From NCBI GenBank assembly GCA_965203855.1, contig CBDBDN010000005.1, positions 496,001 through 560,000 of the forward strand: a stretch of DNA of 64,000 bases, given 5' to 3'. Origin of the DNA: Bin87 sp965203855 (GTDB taxonomy: Bacteria; Chloroflexota; Dehalococcoidia; Lucifugimonadales; UBA3495). The position numbers were made by a program, and so were the translations under genes. This document shows positions 50,195-59,159 of the stretch, one piece after another (within the stretch, counting starts at the first letter, position 1; each line of letters begins with the position of its first letter). The notes below the pieces were generated by a model, which was given only the letters and a program-made list of their open reading frames with translations, had not been told where the DNA came from and made no database searches.

Positions 50195-50994
50195 TGGGAT
50201 GCTCCGGAGGATGCTCCGGCGGCGGTTCGGGATGGTTCAGGGGAGCGCGGCGGGGGCCAGCAGCAGGGCAGATAGCATTGGGCGGGTTCGGCGGGCAGAT
50301 GGGCCAGGCCGCGTAACGGGGTGGTAGGGGATAAGTCAAACTTGGGCAGCAGTCGGTCAAACTGCGCGGCGTGTCCGTTTTCGTAGCGGCCATAGACGGT
50401 ATTGGCGACGAGGTCGGCGATTTGGAGGAGGCGGTTATGCCGGGACAGCGTGAAAGCAGGTATGTCCAGTATGTTATGGATGGGGCCGTGCAGAGTGCCT
50501 TGGTTCACGAAATGCCGGACAGCATCTGCAAGCGGACGCTGCTGCGGAGAGGTTGCGATGATGACCAGGCCCTTGTTTCGTTGACCGCGTTGGCGATAGC
50601 GGCGGTTAATGAAACGGTCAAATCTGGCAAGCATTTCCGCCATAGCCTTTTCGTAAGGATCGGCGCCTTCGGGCAACGCGGATTTTTCCACTACCACGGC
50701 GAAAAGCTGCCCGCGCACTCCGTGCAGAACTGCATAAAGATCCAACAGCAACCGTCGCCGGGTTGCAGAATCCAGTTGGTCAAGAGGGGTTTCAACTCTT
50801 TCACCCTCAAGAGCGCGCAAAGGGGCGGCGTGAAACCGTATGCTGTCAGTTGCATCCGGGAAATACTGAGCTTGCAAGCGGTTCAGTTCTGCGGTGGCCC
50901 AGTGGGTGCTGTTTTCGTGAATCGCAACGCCCGCCAGTACAAAGTGGCGGGCGCGCGAATGGGCTCCCGATTCGTCCAAGTACAGCAAGTACAC
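50191..50994 (-). CDS. DUF3800 domain protein
   Basis: 267 residues. 'MYLLYLDESGAHSRARHFVLAGVAIHE' at the start and 'LQIADLVANTVYGRYE' near residue 190 are diagnostic. The Asp-Glu and Asp residues give it an RNase H-like look, as proposed for the family. It is often found near defence or phage genes, but its function is unknown. The last 45 residues are Pro/Ser-rich and probably disordered. A truncated second copy with a similar promoter region lies just upstream. Confidence 0.85.
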   Translation of the reverse strand: MYLLYLDESGAHSRARHFVLAGVAIHENSTHWATAELNRLQAQYFPDATDSIRFHAAPLRALEGERVETPLDQLDSATRRRLLLDLYAVLHGVRGQLFAVVVEKSALPEGADPYEKAMAEMLARFDRFINRRYRQRGQRNKGLVIIATSPQQRPLADAVRHFVNQGTLHGPIHNILDIPAFTLSRHNRLLQIADLVANTVYGRYENGHAAQFDRLLPKFDLSPTTPLRGLAHLPAEPAQCYLPCCWPPPRSPEPSRTAAGASSGASQ

Positions 50995-51083
50995 GGAAAT
51001 TACCTGTTATAAATCTATACGAGAACCCTTACAGCGGCCGGGCGAGCGTTCCCGCTAACGGGAGCCGCTCAACGAGCCATGGC

Positions 51084-51239
51084 CTAGCGGCCCTCCCAGC
51101 CGCAGTTAGAGTAGCGCAGTAGCGTAGTATTGTCAAGTGTTTTGTAACCTAGCGCGACGGTTTCGTGAATCGCAACGCCCGCCAGTACGAAGTGGCGGGC
51201 GTTGGGGCTTCCCGATTCGTCCAGGTACAGCAGGTACAT
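51084..51239 (-). pseudogene. Truncated DUF3800 gene
   Basis: From ATG 51239 the first 27 codons (MYLLYLDESGSPNARHFV, then LAGVAIHE) match the start of the intact DUF3800 gene, with one codon deleted. After that the frame runs through unrelated sequence (ALGYKTLDNTT...) to a stop at 51084. The 5' region (51240-51350) also resembles that of the intact gene (51000-51115), including 'gcgagcg' and 'cctcccagccg'. It looks like a duplication that lost its 3' part. Confidence 0.75.
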
Positions 51240-51397
51240 GGAAACTACAAGCAAAACTATTCGGGAAGCACGGCAGAGACCGGGCGAGCGCGCCATTATG
51301 GAAGCTCTCAACGGACCGATGGATGGAGGACCTCCCAGCCGTGGTTATAGTAGCAATTGGCGGGGCGGTTGTCAAATGCGGTATTCCCCGATTATCG

Positions 51398-51907
51398 TTA
51401 TTCGCGCCAGGCTTTTACCGCCTGTCTAGCGTCGCGCTCGCGTTCCCGTTCAATGAGGGCGCGGCGTTTGTCGTACTGGCGTTTGCCGCGCGCCAGCCCC
51501 AGTTCCACTTTGGCATAGTGGTTTTTGAAGTACATTCGCACGGGAACGACGGTCAGTCCTTTTTGGGAGGTTTGGGCGGCCAGTTCGTTGATTTCGCTGC
51601 GGTGCAGCAGCACTTTGCGGGCGCGCTTGGGTTCGTGGTTCATATAGCTGGCGGCGTCGTAGGGGGCGATATGCACGCCGTGCAGCCAGAGCTCACCGCC
51701 CTGCGGACGGGCGTAGGCGTCTCGCAGGTCAACTTTGCCGGCGCGGATAGACTTGATTTCGGTGCCGGTCAGGACCAGGCCGGCTTCCATTCGCTCCAGG
51801 ATTTCGTAATCGTGGAGGGCCTTGCGATTGACGGCAATCTGACGGCTGCCGCCGGCGGCGATGCCGGGTTGGGCTTTCTTTCTGCTGTTGCGGTTTTTCC
51901 GGGCCAT
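51398..51907 (-). CDS. smpB: SsrA-binding protein SmpB
   Basis: 169 residues. SmpB carries tmRNA to stalled ribosomes. 'IAVNRKALHDYEILERMEAGLVLTGTEIKSIRAGKVDLRDAYAR' is the core, and the basic C-terminal tail 'ALIERERERDARQAVKAW' is what enters the decoding channel. An N-terminal extension of about 22 basic residues precedes the core. The start ATG 51907 follows GGAGGAA. The gene lies 56 bases after an S41 peptidase gene on the same strand. tmRNA itself is not in the window. Confidence 0.95.
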   Translation of the reverse strand: MARKNRNSRKKAQPGIAAGGSRQIAVNRKALHDYEILERMEAGLVLTGTEIKSIRAGKVDLRDAYARPQGGELWLHGVHIAPYDAASYMNHEPKRARKVLLHRSEINELAAQTSQKGLTVVPVRMYFKNHYAKVELGLARGKRQYDKRRALIERERERDARQAVKAWRE

Positions 51908-51962
51908 GGCGCCGTTCCTCCGGCATTTACTATCTACTATTGTACGGCATTGCGCGGACTGA

Positions 51963-53183
51963 CTAGCGCGGTTCCGTTTGGCGTTCCAGTATTGCCAGGG
52001 CCTGCTGTAGGGCGGCGTCCGCGGAGGGTTCCATAGGCAGCGGCTGGACTTCCGCTTCAATCAAGGTGTCGGGGGTAACGCCCTGTCCTTCGATTTGAGT
52101 TCCGTTGGGCAGATACCAGCGGCGGATGGAAAAGTAGATGGCGGAGCCGTCGGAAAGGAGGCGGCTGATGTTGACGCTGCCCTTGCCGAAAGTGGTTGCG
52201 CCGACGATGTGGGCCCGTCCGTTGACCTGGACGGCGCCGGCCAGGATTTCGCTGGCGCTGGCGGAGTACTCGTTGACCAGCACTACCATAGGGATGGCGA
52301 TGCCCGGCCCGCCGCCGGTTGCCGAGTGATTGGTGCGGTTGGCCTGCACATCAATTTCGTAAAGGATTTCGCCGCCGTCCAGGAAGAGGTCGGTTACGGC
52401 GACGACTACGTGGAGCAGTCCGCCGGGGTTGTTCCGCAAGTCCAGCAGCAGGCGGTCGCCGCCGGAGGCGGCCAGTTCGCCCAGGGCATCCCGGACTTCG
52501 CGCTCGGTGGTGTTGGAGAAGCCGTAGATCCAGAGGTGTCCGGTGCGGTCGTCCAGCATACGGAAGCGGACGCTGCTGATGGGGATTTCGCCGCGCGTAA
52601 TGGTAACGGTTGCGGCGGCGGCGCTGTCGGCGTGGCGTATCAGGAGGGTTACTTCGGTATCGCGCGGCCCGCGTATCAGGTTGACGGCTTCGATCAAGGT
52701 ATGGTTGGAGATGTCGACGCCGTCCACTTCCAGGATGATGTCGCCGGGGCGGATGCCGGCGGCTTCGGCGGGGGCGCCGGGGATGGGTGCGATGACGGTA
52801 AGGCCGGCGTCGGTGAGCGTAACCTGCGCGCCGATGCCCTCAAAGAACCCGCGGTAGCCCTCTTGCTCGCTGGCGTATTCGTCGGCGCTCAAATAGGATG
52901 CGTAGGGGTCGTCCAAGGCGGCCAGGATGCCGCGGATGGCGCCTTCGGAGAGCTGCTCGGGCGTGATGGCGTCGTGGTCAATGTGTTCCTCGAGCAGGAT
53001 ATTGTAGGCTTCCACGACGTGGGCCAGTTCCGGCGGCAGTTGCTGCGCGGGCGCGGGTGGTTCTACCGGGCTGGCGGCGGCCGGGATGCATCCCAGCGCC
53101 GCCAGGCACAGCAAAAGGCCGGCCGCCATTAGGAGGGCCGCCCGGAGCAATCGCAACCTTAGATGTAGCTTCAAGCCAAGCAT
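51963..53183 (-). CDS. S41 family C-terminal processing peptidase (lipoprotein)
   Basis: A 406-residue CtpA-type protease. An N-terminal hydrophobic segment ends in a lipobox LAALGC (Cys about 32), so it is probably exported and lipid-anchored. A PDZ domain ('GIRPGDIILEVDGVDISN') precedes the catalytic core, with Ser in 'NEYSASASEILAGA' and Lys in 'GATTFGKGSVN', and 'LLLDLRNNPGGLL' for substrate handling. It degrades or trims exported proteins. The start ATG 53183 is chosen because it gives a complete signal peptide. Confidence 0.9.
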   Translation of the reverse strand: MLGLKLHLRLRLLRAALLMAAGLLLCLAALGCIPAAASPVEPPAPAQQLPPELAHVVEAYNILLEEHIDHDAITPEQLSEGAIRGILAALDDPYASYLSADEYASEQEGYRGFFEGIGAQVTLTDAGLTVIAPIPGAPAEAAGIRPGDIILEVDGVDISNHTLIEAVNLIRGPRDTEVTLLIRHADSAAAATVTITRGEIPISSVRFRMLDDRTGHLWIYGFSNTTEREVRDALGELAASGGDRLLLDLRNNPGGLLHVVVAVTDLFLDGGEILYEIDVQANRTNHSATGGGPGIAIPMVVLVNEYSASASEILAGAVQVNGRAHIVGATTFGKGSVNISRLLSDGSAIYFSIRRWYLPNGTQIEGQGVTPDTLIEAEVQPLPMEPSADAALQQALAILERQTEPR

Positions 53184-54152
53184 CGCCGTATTGTAGCACG
53201 CCGGCCGGCATAGCGGGGGCGGCGGCTTTGGAACGGCGCTATTGCGGCGTAAAGGCGTGGATTTACGGGATGGGTGGGGATTCCGGCTTGCGCCGGAATG
53301 ACGGTTGGGGGTTCAGAATGACGGTTGGGGGTTCGGAATGACGGTTTGGGGCCGGCATTCCGGTTTGGGGCCGGCATTCCGGTTGTGGGGTCGGAATGCC
53401 GGGTGGGGTATTTGCGCCGATGGGCAGGGGATAGGCGGGATTGGTTCCCGCCCGGCTGCGGCAGCGGCGTTGGGTTGATTTTGCTGGGGTGGCGGTGCCT
53501 CCGTTGGTTCAGGATGGGGGTTGTCAGGCTGGTGTCAGGCGTGTCAGGCGGTTGATTGAACTTGCTAGCGGGGTTCGGGTTTCCGAGTTTTTTGGTTTCC
53601 AGGTCGGTTTCAGCCCTACGGCCGGAGGTTTTGCGCGTTGCTTTTCACGCGGCTGGATTTTCGTCCGAGGACGGGGCGCTACGTCTGGCGCCTTGGCAGG
53701 ACCCGACTCCTTCGGTTAGTTGGACCGTGGGCGAGTAGGGAACGCCGGTGCGACTTGATTGCTGAATGACCGTAACGACCTGGAAATCGGTGGACTCGGA
53801 GATTGGCTGCCTGACTGGTCTAATGATAGCACATTAAAGCGGCTTAGCAAGGGGGTTGGTGTCATTGGCGGGAGGGGATTTTTTACACCGATGGAGAGGA
53901 TGGAGCAACGGCATGGATGGAGGGGATGGACGGCGATTTTGGATTCCGGCTTGCGCCGGAATGACGGTTTAGGGGGGCGGAATGACGGTAGTGAGGTGGA
54001 ATGGCGGAAAAATCAATTGGAATGATGGTTTGGGGTTGGCGGGCGTCTTGCTTATTAGGGCGATATAGGCTATGATCCCATTACGGTCGCCGGCTGCGGC
54101 CCGGCAATCAGCGACGCATTCATCCGCATTGAGGAATCCTAGGAGCGAAGTT
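53184..54152. other. Repeat-rich intergenic region
   Basis: No credible gene is seen in nearly 1 kb. 53279-53400 holds a palindromic repeat copy followed by decayed units 'gaatgacggttgggggttc' and then the inverse form 'ggccggcattccggtttgg'. 53580-53965 repeats parts of 17225-17400 (such as 'ggtttccaggtcggtttcag'). A palindromic copy is at 53941-53964. Apparent ORFs here are built from these repeats (for example ILDSGLRRNDG) and are not believed. Confidence 0.65.
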
Positions 54153-54804
54153 ATGACTGCCTTTCTGAATTCTACCCCCCCCCCCAGATTATGTAAAACA
54201 AGCCCGGCCTTTGGCATGGCTCCGGCTGGGCAAGATTGCCGTTTTCAGCATCCTGGCCGGACTGGCCGCTGCGGGCGGGCTGGCGTTTCCCGGCGGTGAT
54301 GCGGCGGCGCAGGGCGCGCAAGGCGGGTACACTTATACGCAGCGGGTTTGCCAGGAGTATGGACAGCAGCCCCGTCATTACAGCGTTTGGGACGGGCAGG
54401 CGGCCTACAACGGCGGCAACAGCGACAGCGGCTGGCTGCTGGTGCTGATCAGAGGCGCCAACACCAGGACCATACATCACTTTAACGCCAGCGGGTGGAT
54501 CAATGCTGTTGGCTCCACGTTTGATGTTGACGATCCCGTGGACGGCATTGCGGCCCGGCACTATGTCAACATCCACACCGGCGTGTCCTTTTTTCAAAGG
54601 CTCAACCGGGCCACCAACGAATTTTACTCCGGCACTTTTGTCCTGGACTATAACGGCGATGGCGTGTTTTCCTTTGCCGACGCACACGACCATCCCAGTA
54701 TCCCCGGCACTCAGCAGTACTATCGCACCGGCACCTATTGGACCAGCCAGGAGCACTACGGCGGCAGCTATGTGCGGTGGGCGCATATGGCATGGTGCCG
54801 GTAG
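54153..54804 (+). CDS. Secreted or membrane-anchored protein, out of frame at a C11 tract
   Basis: ATG 54153 follows TAGGAGCGAAG, but a run of eleven C (54175-54185) puts it one base out of frame with the long downstream frame. As written it ends early. With ten C the product would begin MTAFLNSTPPPDYVKQARP and continue into a hydrophobic export segment (KIAVFSILAGLAAAGGLAF). A mature part of about 170 residues follows, with 'YTYTQRVCQEYGQQPRHYSVW' and 'FVLDYNGDGVFSFADAHDHPS', an EF-hand-like DxNxDG. Family unknown. Either phase-variable translation or a sequencing length error. Confidence 0.6.
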
Positions 54805-54921
54805 CATCTGCTCTACATTGCGCCGCGCGCCGGATGGCAAGCCGTCGCTGTCCCCAAGCGCATAGATCCCCTGTCATCCGGCGGTCTTTGCGGCCGCCGG
54901 CGTCCGGGCCGCATTTTTGAT

Positions 54922-54950
54922 TTGACGCCGGGCCGCCGGGCTGTTAGAAT
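54922..54950 (+). promoter_or_regulatory. Promoter of the cobalamin operon
   Basis: TTGACG (54922-54927), a 17-base spacer and TAGAAT (54945-54950), about 70 bases before the riboswitch aptamer. Confidence 0.75.
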
Positions 54951-55021
54951 GGGGCTGTTAACAAGCGGAATATGGCAATAAGCCTGTTGGTGGCTCGCTG
55001 TCCGCATTCCAGCTGACCGGT

Positions 55022-55225
55022 TAGCCGGTTGGAGAAATGCGGCGGCGGGCTAAAAGGAAATCCGGTGCGAATCCGGTGCGGTCCCGCCACTGTAATTGGC
55101 GAGACGCTTTTCCGGCGGCGTCCTGCGGGATGCCGTTCAAGCAGCCACTGCCCTGATGCGGGCGGGAAGGCGGGGAAGCGTCGTTATCAGCCATCAGCCA
55201 GGAAGCCTGCCGCAGGCGAGTTCCG
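55022..55225 (+). promoter_or_regulatory. Cobalamin (B12) riboswitch
   Basis: Conserved segments appear in the right order: 'taaaaggaaatccggtgcgaatccggtgcggtcccgccactgtaa' (55050-55095), 'gggaaggcgggg', and the B12 box AGCCAGGAAGCCTGCCG (about 55196-55212). It precedes a terminator and the cobalamin genes, so high adenosylcobalamin should shut the operon. Together with 54922 it defines the operon's 5' end. Confidence 0.95.
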
Positions 55226-55319
55226 ACTGCACTGCGCGGAATAGTCAGCGGATGCCCTGCCGGGTCGGCGTTTATAGCGCTCCGGCGGCGGCGGCGAAAA
55301 CGGGGATTTATCCTGACGG

Positions 55320-55350
55320 CCCGGTTGCAGTGTATGCAGCCGGGTTTTTT
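55320..55350 (+). terminator. Terminator of the cobalamin riboswitch
   Basis: CCCGGTTGCA pairs with TGCAGCCGGG over a 5-base loop, followed by six T. It is placed about 100 bases after the aptamer, as expected for a transcription-terminating riboswitch. Confidence 0.9.
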
Positions 55351-55417
55351 GCTGTGCTGTGCAGCATCGGCGCCAAGTTGGCGGCGTGCGGTGCGGCAGT
55401 GTGCTGAATTTTTCCCG

Positions 55418-55473
55418 CGCTGCTCCCGGCAGGGCGGTTGCCTCCTCCGCCGCTCGGTCGGGAGCAGCGTTTT
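55418..55473 (+). terminator. Second hairpin with T-run after the riboswitch terminator
   Basis: An 11-bp stem CGCTGCTCCCG / CGGGAGCAGCG with a 30-base loop, followed by TTTT. It could be a second stop signal. Its relation to the aptamer is unclear. Confidence 0.5.
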
Positions 55474-55531
55474 GCCGTTGCCATTTCGCTATTGCCATAC
55501 CGCGCCGGGCGTGGCAATCTGCTGCGCGAGT

Positions 55532-55700
55532 GGATTCCGGCTTGCGCCGGAATGACGGGTTGAGAGTTTTGGATTCCGGCTTGCGCCGGAATGATGGACA
55601 GGGGGTTGGCATGGATAAATGGGATGAATGGGGATTTTGGATTCCGGCTTGCGCCGGAATGACGGGGAACATATCGGAATGACGGGTTGAGGGGAATGAC
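55532..55700. repeat. Three palindromic repeat copies
   Basis: Copies of 'gattccggcttgcgccggaatgacgg' at 55532, 55571 and 55639, the last preceded by 'ggggattttgg' as at 17360 and 53930. Together with decayed 'aatgacgggg' units they fill the gap before the first gene of the operon. Confidence 0.8.
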
Positions 55701-55729
55701 GGGGAACGCTGGTTATGGAGGGCAGGATT

Positions 55730-56197
55730 ATGGCTGCTGGCAGAGATGATTCACGGAGCGACGGCGCTGGGCTGCGCGCCATTTTGGAGGAATGCCGCGA
55801 CGGGGTTGACAGCATCGGGTTCAACGAAGTGGTGGTGATGCTGGAAAGCACGGCGGCATCGGCCGAGGTCTATATGGATTTTGACGATCTGCGCTTTACG
55901 CCGGACGGCCGCATCGTTACGCTGATGATGCCCGGCGGCACGCATCTGCATCTGGATCTGTCCAAAATCCGGGAAGCGGAGTTCATCCATACTACCAATG
56001 ACCAAGGCTTGCCGTCCTATCAGCTGTGGATGCGGGACGGCGCCGGCAATCCGGCGATGCGCGTCTATCTCCGCAAGTCGGAAGATGATGCGACGAATCC
56101 GCCGCGGCACAACTTTTTTATGTCGCTGCTGGACAAGTATCCCGGCAAGATTGCGCTGCCGGCGGACGCTTTCGGCCCGGCGGGGGAGCATCCGTAA
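55730..56197 (+). CDS. Hypothetical protein, first gene after the cobalamin riboswitch
   Basis: 155 residues from ATG 55730 (ATG 55715 is also possible). Acidic, with 'GFNEVVVMLESTAASAEVYMDFDDLRF', 'GGTHLHLDLSKIREAEFIHT' and 'YQLWMRDGAGNPAMRVYLRKSEDD'. The last part distantly recalls HutX/ChuX heme-carrier proteins, but I would not name it so. It ends one base before the cobyrinate diamide synthase start, so it belongs to the operon. Handling of cobalt or a corrinoid intermediate is a reasonable hypothesis from position. Confidence 0.6.
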   Translation: MAAGRDDSRSDGAGLRAILEECRDGVDSIGFNEVVVMLESTAASAEVYMDFDDLRFTPDGRIVTLMMPGGTHLHLDLSKIREAEFIHTTNDQGLPSYQLWMRDGAGNPAMRVYLRKSEDDATNPPRHNFFMSLLDKYPGKIALPADAFGPAGEHP

Positions 56198-56198
56198 G

Positions 56199-57581
56199 AT
56201 GACGGCGGCGGCGGTAGTTATCGCCGGGGTGCGTTCCGGCGTGGGCAAGACGACGATTGCCAGCGGCATAATGGGCGCGCTGGCGCGGCGGCGCGGTCTC
56301 AAAGTGCAGCCGTTCAAGGCCGGCCCGGACTATATTGACCCAACCTATCACGCCCTGGCCTGCGGCGTTCCCTCGCGCAACCTGGATACCTGGCTGCTGC
56401 CCCATCCGGTAGCGGCGGAGCTGTTCCATCGGGCGGCCGGCGCCGCGGATATTGCGGTTATTGAGGGCGTGATGGGCGTCTTTGACGGGCATTCGGCGCT
56501 GGACGAGGACGGCTCTACGGCGGAGCTGGCGAAACTGCTGGATGCGCCGGTCATTCTGATTGCGGACGCCGGCAAAGTGGCGCGCAGCGTGGCCGCCGAA
56601 ATCCTCGGCTACCAGCAGTTTGACCCGGCCCTGCGTATCGCCGGCGTCATCCTGAACGGCGTAGGCAGCGCGCGGCATCTGGAGTTCTGCCAGCCGCAGA
56701 TTGAGGCGACTACCGGGCTGCCGGTGGTGGGCTGGCTGCCCCGGCGGGATGACCTGGTGCAGCCGGAGCGTCATTTGGGACTGATTCCAACTGTGGAGGG
56801 GACGGTAGTCAACGAATGGTACGATGCCCTCATCGCGCAAGTTGAGGATACGGTTGACCTGGACGCCGTCATTCGCATCGCCAAGACGGCCGGCCGGCCG
56901 GAGTCGGCGGCGCCGCAAGCGTTTCCGTTAGAGCCGCAGCCGCCGCGCGCCGTCATTGCCGTAGCGCAAGACCGGGCGTTTTCGTTTTATTATCAGGATT
57001 CGCTGGACTTGCTGGCGGCGTGGGGCGCGGAGATTGCGCCGTTTTCGCCGCTGGATGACGCCGCATTGCCGGAGAATGCGGGCGGCGTCTATCTAGGCGG
57101 CGGTTTCCCGGAGCTGTTCGCCGCCGAATTGTCGGATAATGCGCCGATGCTGCGGGCGATGCGGGACGCCGTGGCCGCCGGGCGGCCGGTGTATGCCGAA
57201 TGCGGCGGCCTGATGTATCTGGGGCGGAGCCTGTCGGATTTAGAGGGGCGGCAGTATCCGATGGTGGGCGCAATTCCGGTGGTGTCGTCGATGGCGGGAC
57301 GGCGGCTGCATCTGGGCTACCGGGAGGTTGCGGCGCAGGCGGACGGGCCGCTGCTGCGCGCCGGCGAACAGGTGCGGGGACACGAGTTTCATTGGTCGGT
57401 GTTGCAGGAGCCGCCGGATGCCGCCGGCGCCGCCTATCGGGTGCTGAACCAGGCCGGACGCCCAGAGGGGTTTCGGGCCGGCAGCGTGTGGGCGTCTTAT
57501 ATCCATGTGCATCTGGGCAGCCGGCCGGGATTGGCGCAGCGGTTTGTGGAGGCTTGCGCGGCGGCGGGGCAAAGCGGGTAA
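56199..57581 (+). CDS. cbiA: Cobyrinate a,c-diamide synthase
   Basis: A 460-residue enzyme amidating the a and c acetate side chains of cobyrinic acid with glutamine and ATP. The N-terminal P-loop domain has 'IAGVRSGVGKTTIASGIMGAL' and 'KAGPDYIDPTYH'. The C-terminal triad-type glutaminase domain carries Cys in 'PVYAECGGLMYLG' and His in 'SYIHVHLGSRPG'. It starts one base after the previous stop. The next cobalamin gene, cobO, is 1.6 kb downstream beyond two Uma2 genes. Confidence 0.93.
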   Translation: MTAAAVVIAGVRSGVGKTTIASGIMGALARRRGLKVQPFKAGPDYIDPTYHALACGVPSRNLDTWLLPHPVAAELFHRAAGAADIAVIEGVMGVFDGHSALDEDGSTAELAKLLDAPVILIADAGKVARSVAAEILGYQQFDPALRIAGVILNGVGSARHLEFCQPQIEATTGLPVVGWLPRRDDLVQPERHLGLIPTVEGTVVNEWYDALIAQVEDTVDLDAVIRIAKTAGRPESAAPQAFPLEPQPPRAVIAVAQDRAFSFYYQDSLDLLAAWGAEIAPFSPLDDAALPENAGGVYLGGGFPELFAAELSDNAPMLRAMRDAVAAGRPVYAECGGLMYLGRSLSDLEGRQYPMVGAIPVVSSMAGRRLHLGYREVAAQADGPLLRAGEQVRGHEFHWSVLQEPPDAAGAAYRVLNQAGRPEGFRAGSVWASYIHVHLGSRPGLAQRFVEACAAAGQSG

Positions 57582-57611
57582 TATAAACGGCGTCAGCGGG
57601 AGAACGGGATT

Positions 57612-58343
57612 ATGACTACTGCAACAATTGATACCGCAACACGGCCGGCGCCCCTGGCGGCGCCCATTGCCCCGGCCGGCGCCGTCGTTGAGAGCAGTGA
57701 TGCCAATGATGATTTGTCGCCGGCGCCCGGCTATGCGGGCTACCTGCTGCTGCCGCTGGCCGAGTTCGGGCAGTCGCTGGACAATCCGGGTTTGGACTGG
57801 TGGCTTGAGGGTTTTGCCGGGCGAAACCGGGATCAGGCCGAATACGAAATTACGGCGCAAGGGGAGTTGAAAATTATGCCGCCAACCGGATTTCCCTGGG
57901 AATGGCAAGAGTCGGAACTGGCCGCCGAAGCCGTGATGTGGGCGCGTGGATACGGCGGCCGGGCCGGCGGGCCAACGGCGCGGTTCATTATGCCGGACGG
58001 TTCCAGGCTGGGGCCGGATGCTTATTGGATCTCGGCGGAACGCTGGCATTCGGCGCCGCCGGCCGCGCGCCAGCCGCCTTTCGCCGCCATCGTGCCGGAT
58101 TTCGTGGCAGAAATCGTATCCCCCAGCAACCGGGGGCCGGAACTGCTGGACAAGGTGCGGCGTTACCTGGAAGGCGGGGCGCTGCTGGTGTGGGTCATCA
58201 ACGCCCGGCAGCGTCGGGTTACGGTTTATCGCCCGGGTATGGAGCCGGAGGTTCTGGACGACCCGGAACTGCTGCACGGCGGGGATGTAATGCCCGGCTT
58301 TGTGTTCCAGGTGCGGCAACGCATCTTTGACTATAATCCGTAG
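57612..58343 (+). CDS. Uma2 family protein (tandem copy A)
   Basis: 243 residues. A Pro/Ala-rich N-terminus is followed by 'YEITAQGELKIMPPTGFPWEWQESELAAEAVMWAR', 'SRLGPDAYWISAERWHS', and the Uma2 signature 'VPDFVAEIVSPSNRGPELLDKVRRYLEGGALLVWVINA', with Asp and Glu of a PD-(D/E)xK-like site. It is inserted between cbiA and cobO, and its product has no known link to cobalamin. Codon use and strand follow the operon. Confidence 0.85.
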   Translation: MTTATIDTATRPAPLAAPIAPAGAVVESSDANDDLSPAPGYAGYLLLPLAEFGQSLDNPGLDWWLEGFAGRNRDQAEYEITAQGELKIMPPTGFPWEWQESELAAEAVMWARGYGGRAGGPTARFIMPDGSRLGPDAYWISAERWHSAPPAARQPPFAAIVPDFVAEIVSPSNRGPELLDKVRRYLEGGALLVWVINARQRRVTVYRPGMEPEVLDDPELLHGGDVMPGFVFQVRQRIFDYNP

Positions 58344-58382
58344 TGTGGATGCGGATAAAAGGTTGGCGCAAGGAGACGAGCT

Positions 58383-59108
58383 ATGACTACTGCCGTGATT
58401 ACGCCCTTGGAACGGCCGGCGTCCCCGGCGGCGCCATCTGCTGCGCCGGCGCCGGCCGTCTGGGATGATGGGGACGGTTATATGGCAGCGGGCGGCGGGC
58501 CGGGCTACCTGCTGCTGCCATTGGCCGAGTTCGGGCAGTCGTTGGACAATCCGGGTTTGGACTGGTGGCTTGAGGGTTTTGCCGGGCGAAACCGGGATCA
58601 GGCCGAATACGAAATTACGGCGCAAGGGGAGTTGAAAATTATGCCGCCAACCGGATTTCCTTGGGAATGGCAAGAAGCGCAAATGACGACCGCCGTAGTA
58701 GCTTGGTCTAACGACTACGGCGGCATCGCCGGCGGGCCAACGGCGCGGTTTATTCTGCCCGACGGCGCGCGGCGCGGGCCGGATGCCTACTGGATCTCGG
58801 CGGAACGGTGGCATTCGGCGCCGCCGGCCGCGCGCCAGCCGCCTTTCGCCGCCATCGTGCCGGATTTCGTGGCGGAAATCGTATCCCCCAGCAACCGGGG
58901 GCCGGAACTGCTGGACAAGGTGCGGCGTTACCTGGAAGGCGGGGCGCTGCTGGTGTGGGTTATCAACGCCCGGCAGCGTCGGGTTACGGTTTATCGTCCG
59001 GGCATGGATCCGGAGATCTTGGACGACCCGGAACTGCCGCACGGGGAGAATGTGATGCCCGGCTTTGCGTTCCAGGTGCGGCAGCGCATCTTTGACTATA
59101 ATCCGTAG
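58383..59108 (+). CDS. Uma2 family protein (tandem copy B)
   Basis: 241 residues, almost identical in DNA to copy A over about 490 bases from the central 'LLLPLAEFGQSLDNPG' onward. It differs at the N-terminus and in one block (AQMTTAVVAWSNDYGGIAGG versus SELAAEAVMWARGYGGRAGG), which suggests recombination or gene conversion. The ATG at 58383 follows AAGGAGACG. Uma2 catalytic residues are conserved as in copy A. Confidence 0.85.
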   Translation: MTTAVITPLERPASPAAPSAAPAPAVWDDGDGYMAAGGGPGYLLLPLAEFGQSLDNPGLDWWLEGFAGRNRDQAEYEITAQGELKIMPPTGFPWEWQEAQMTTAVVAWSNDYGGIAGGPTARFILPDGARRGPDAYWISAERWHSAPPAARQPPFAAIVPDFVAEIVSPSNRGPELLDKVRRYLEGGALLVWVINARQRRVTVYRPGMDPEILDDPELPHGENVMPGFAFQVRQRIFDYNP

Positions 59109-59159
59109 CCGGTGAAATCGCCGGCGCATTGGCAATTGGCACTGGGGAGGAATACCGCT

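Noticed and set aside
53325..54025. Several ORFs of 60-92 codons
   Set aside because: They are built from dispersed and palindromic repeats (peptides such as LDSGLRRNDG recur at every repeat copy) and lack ribosome binding sites.
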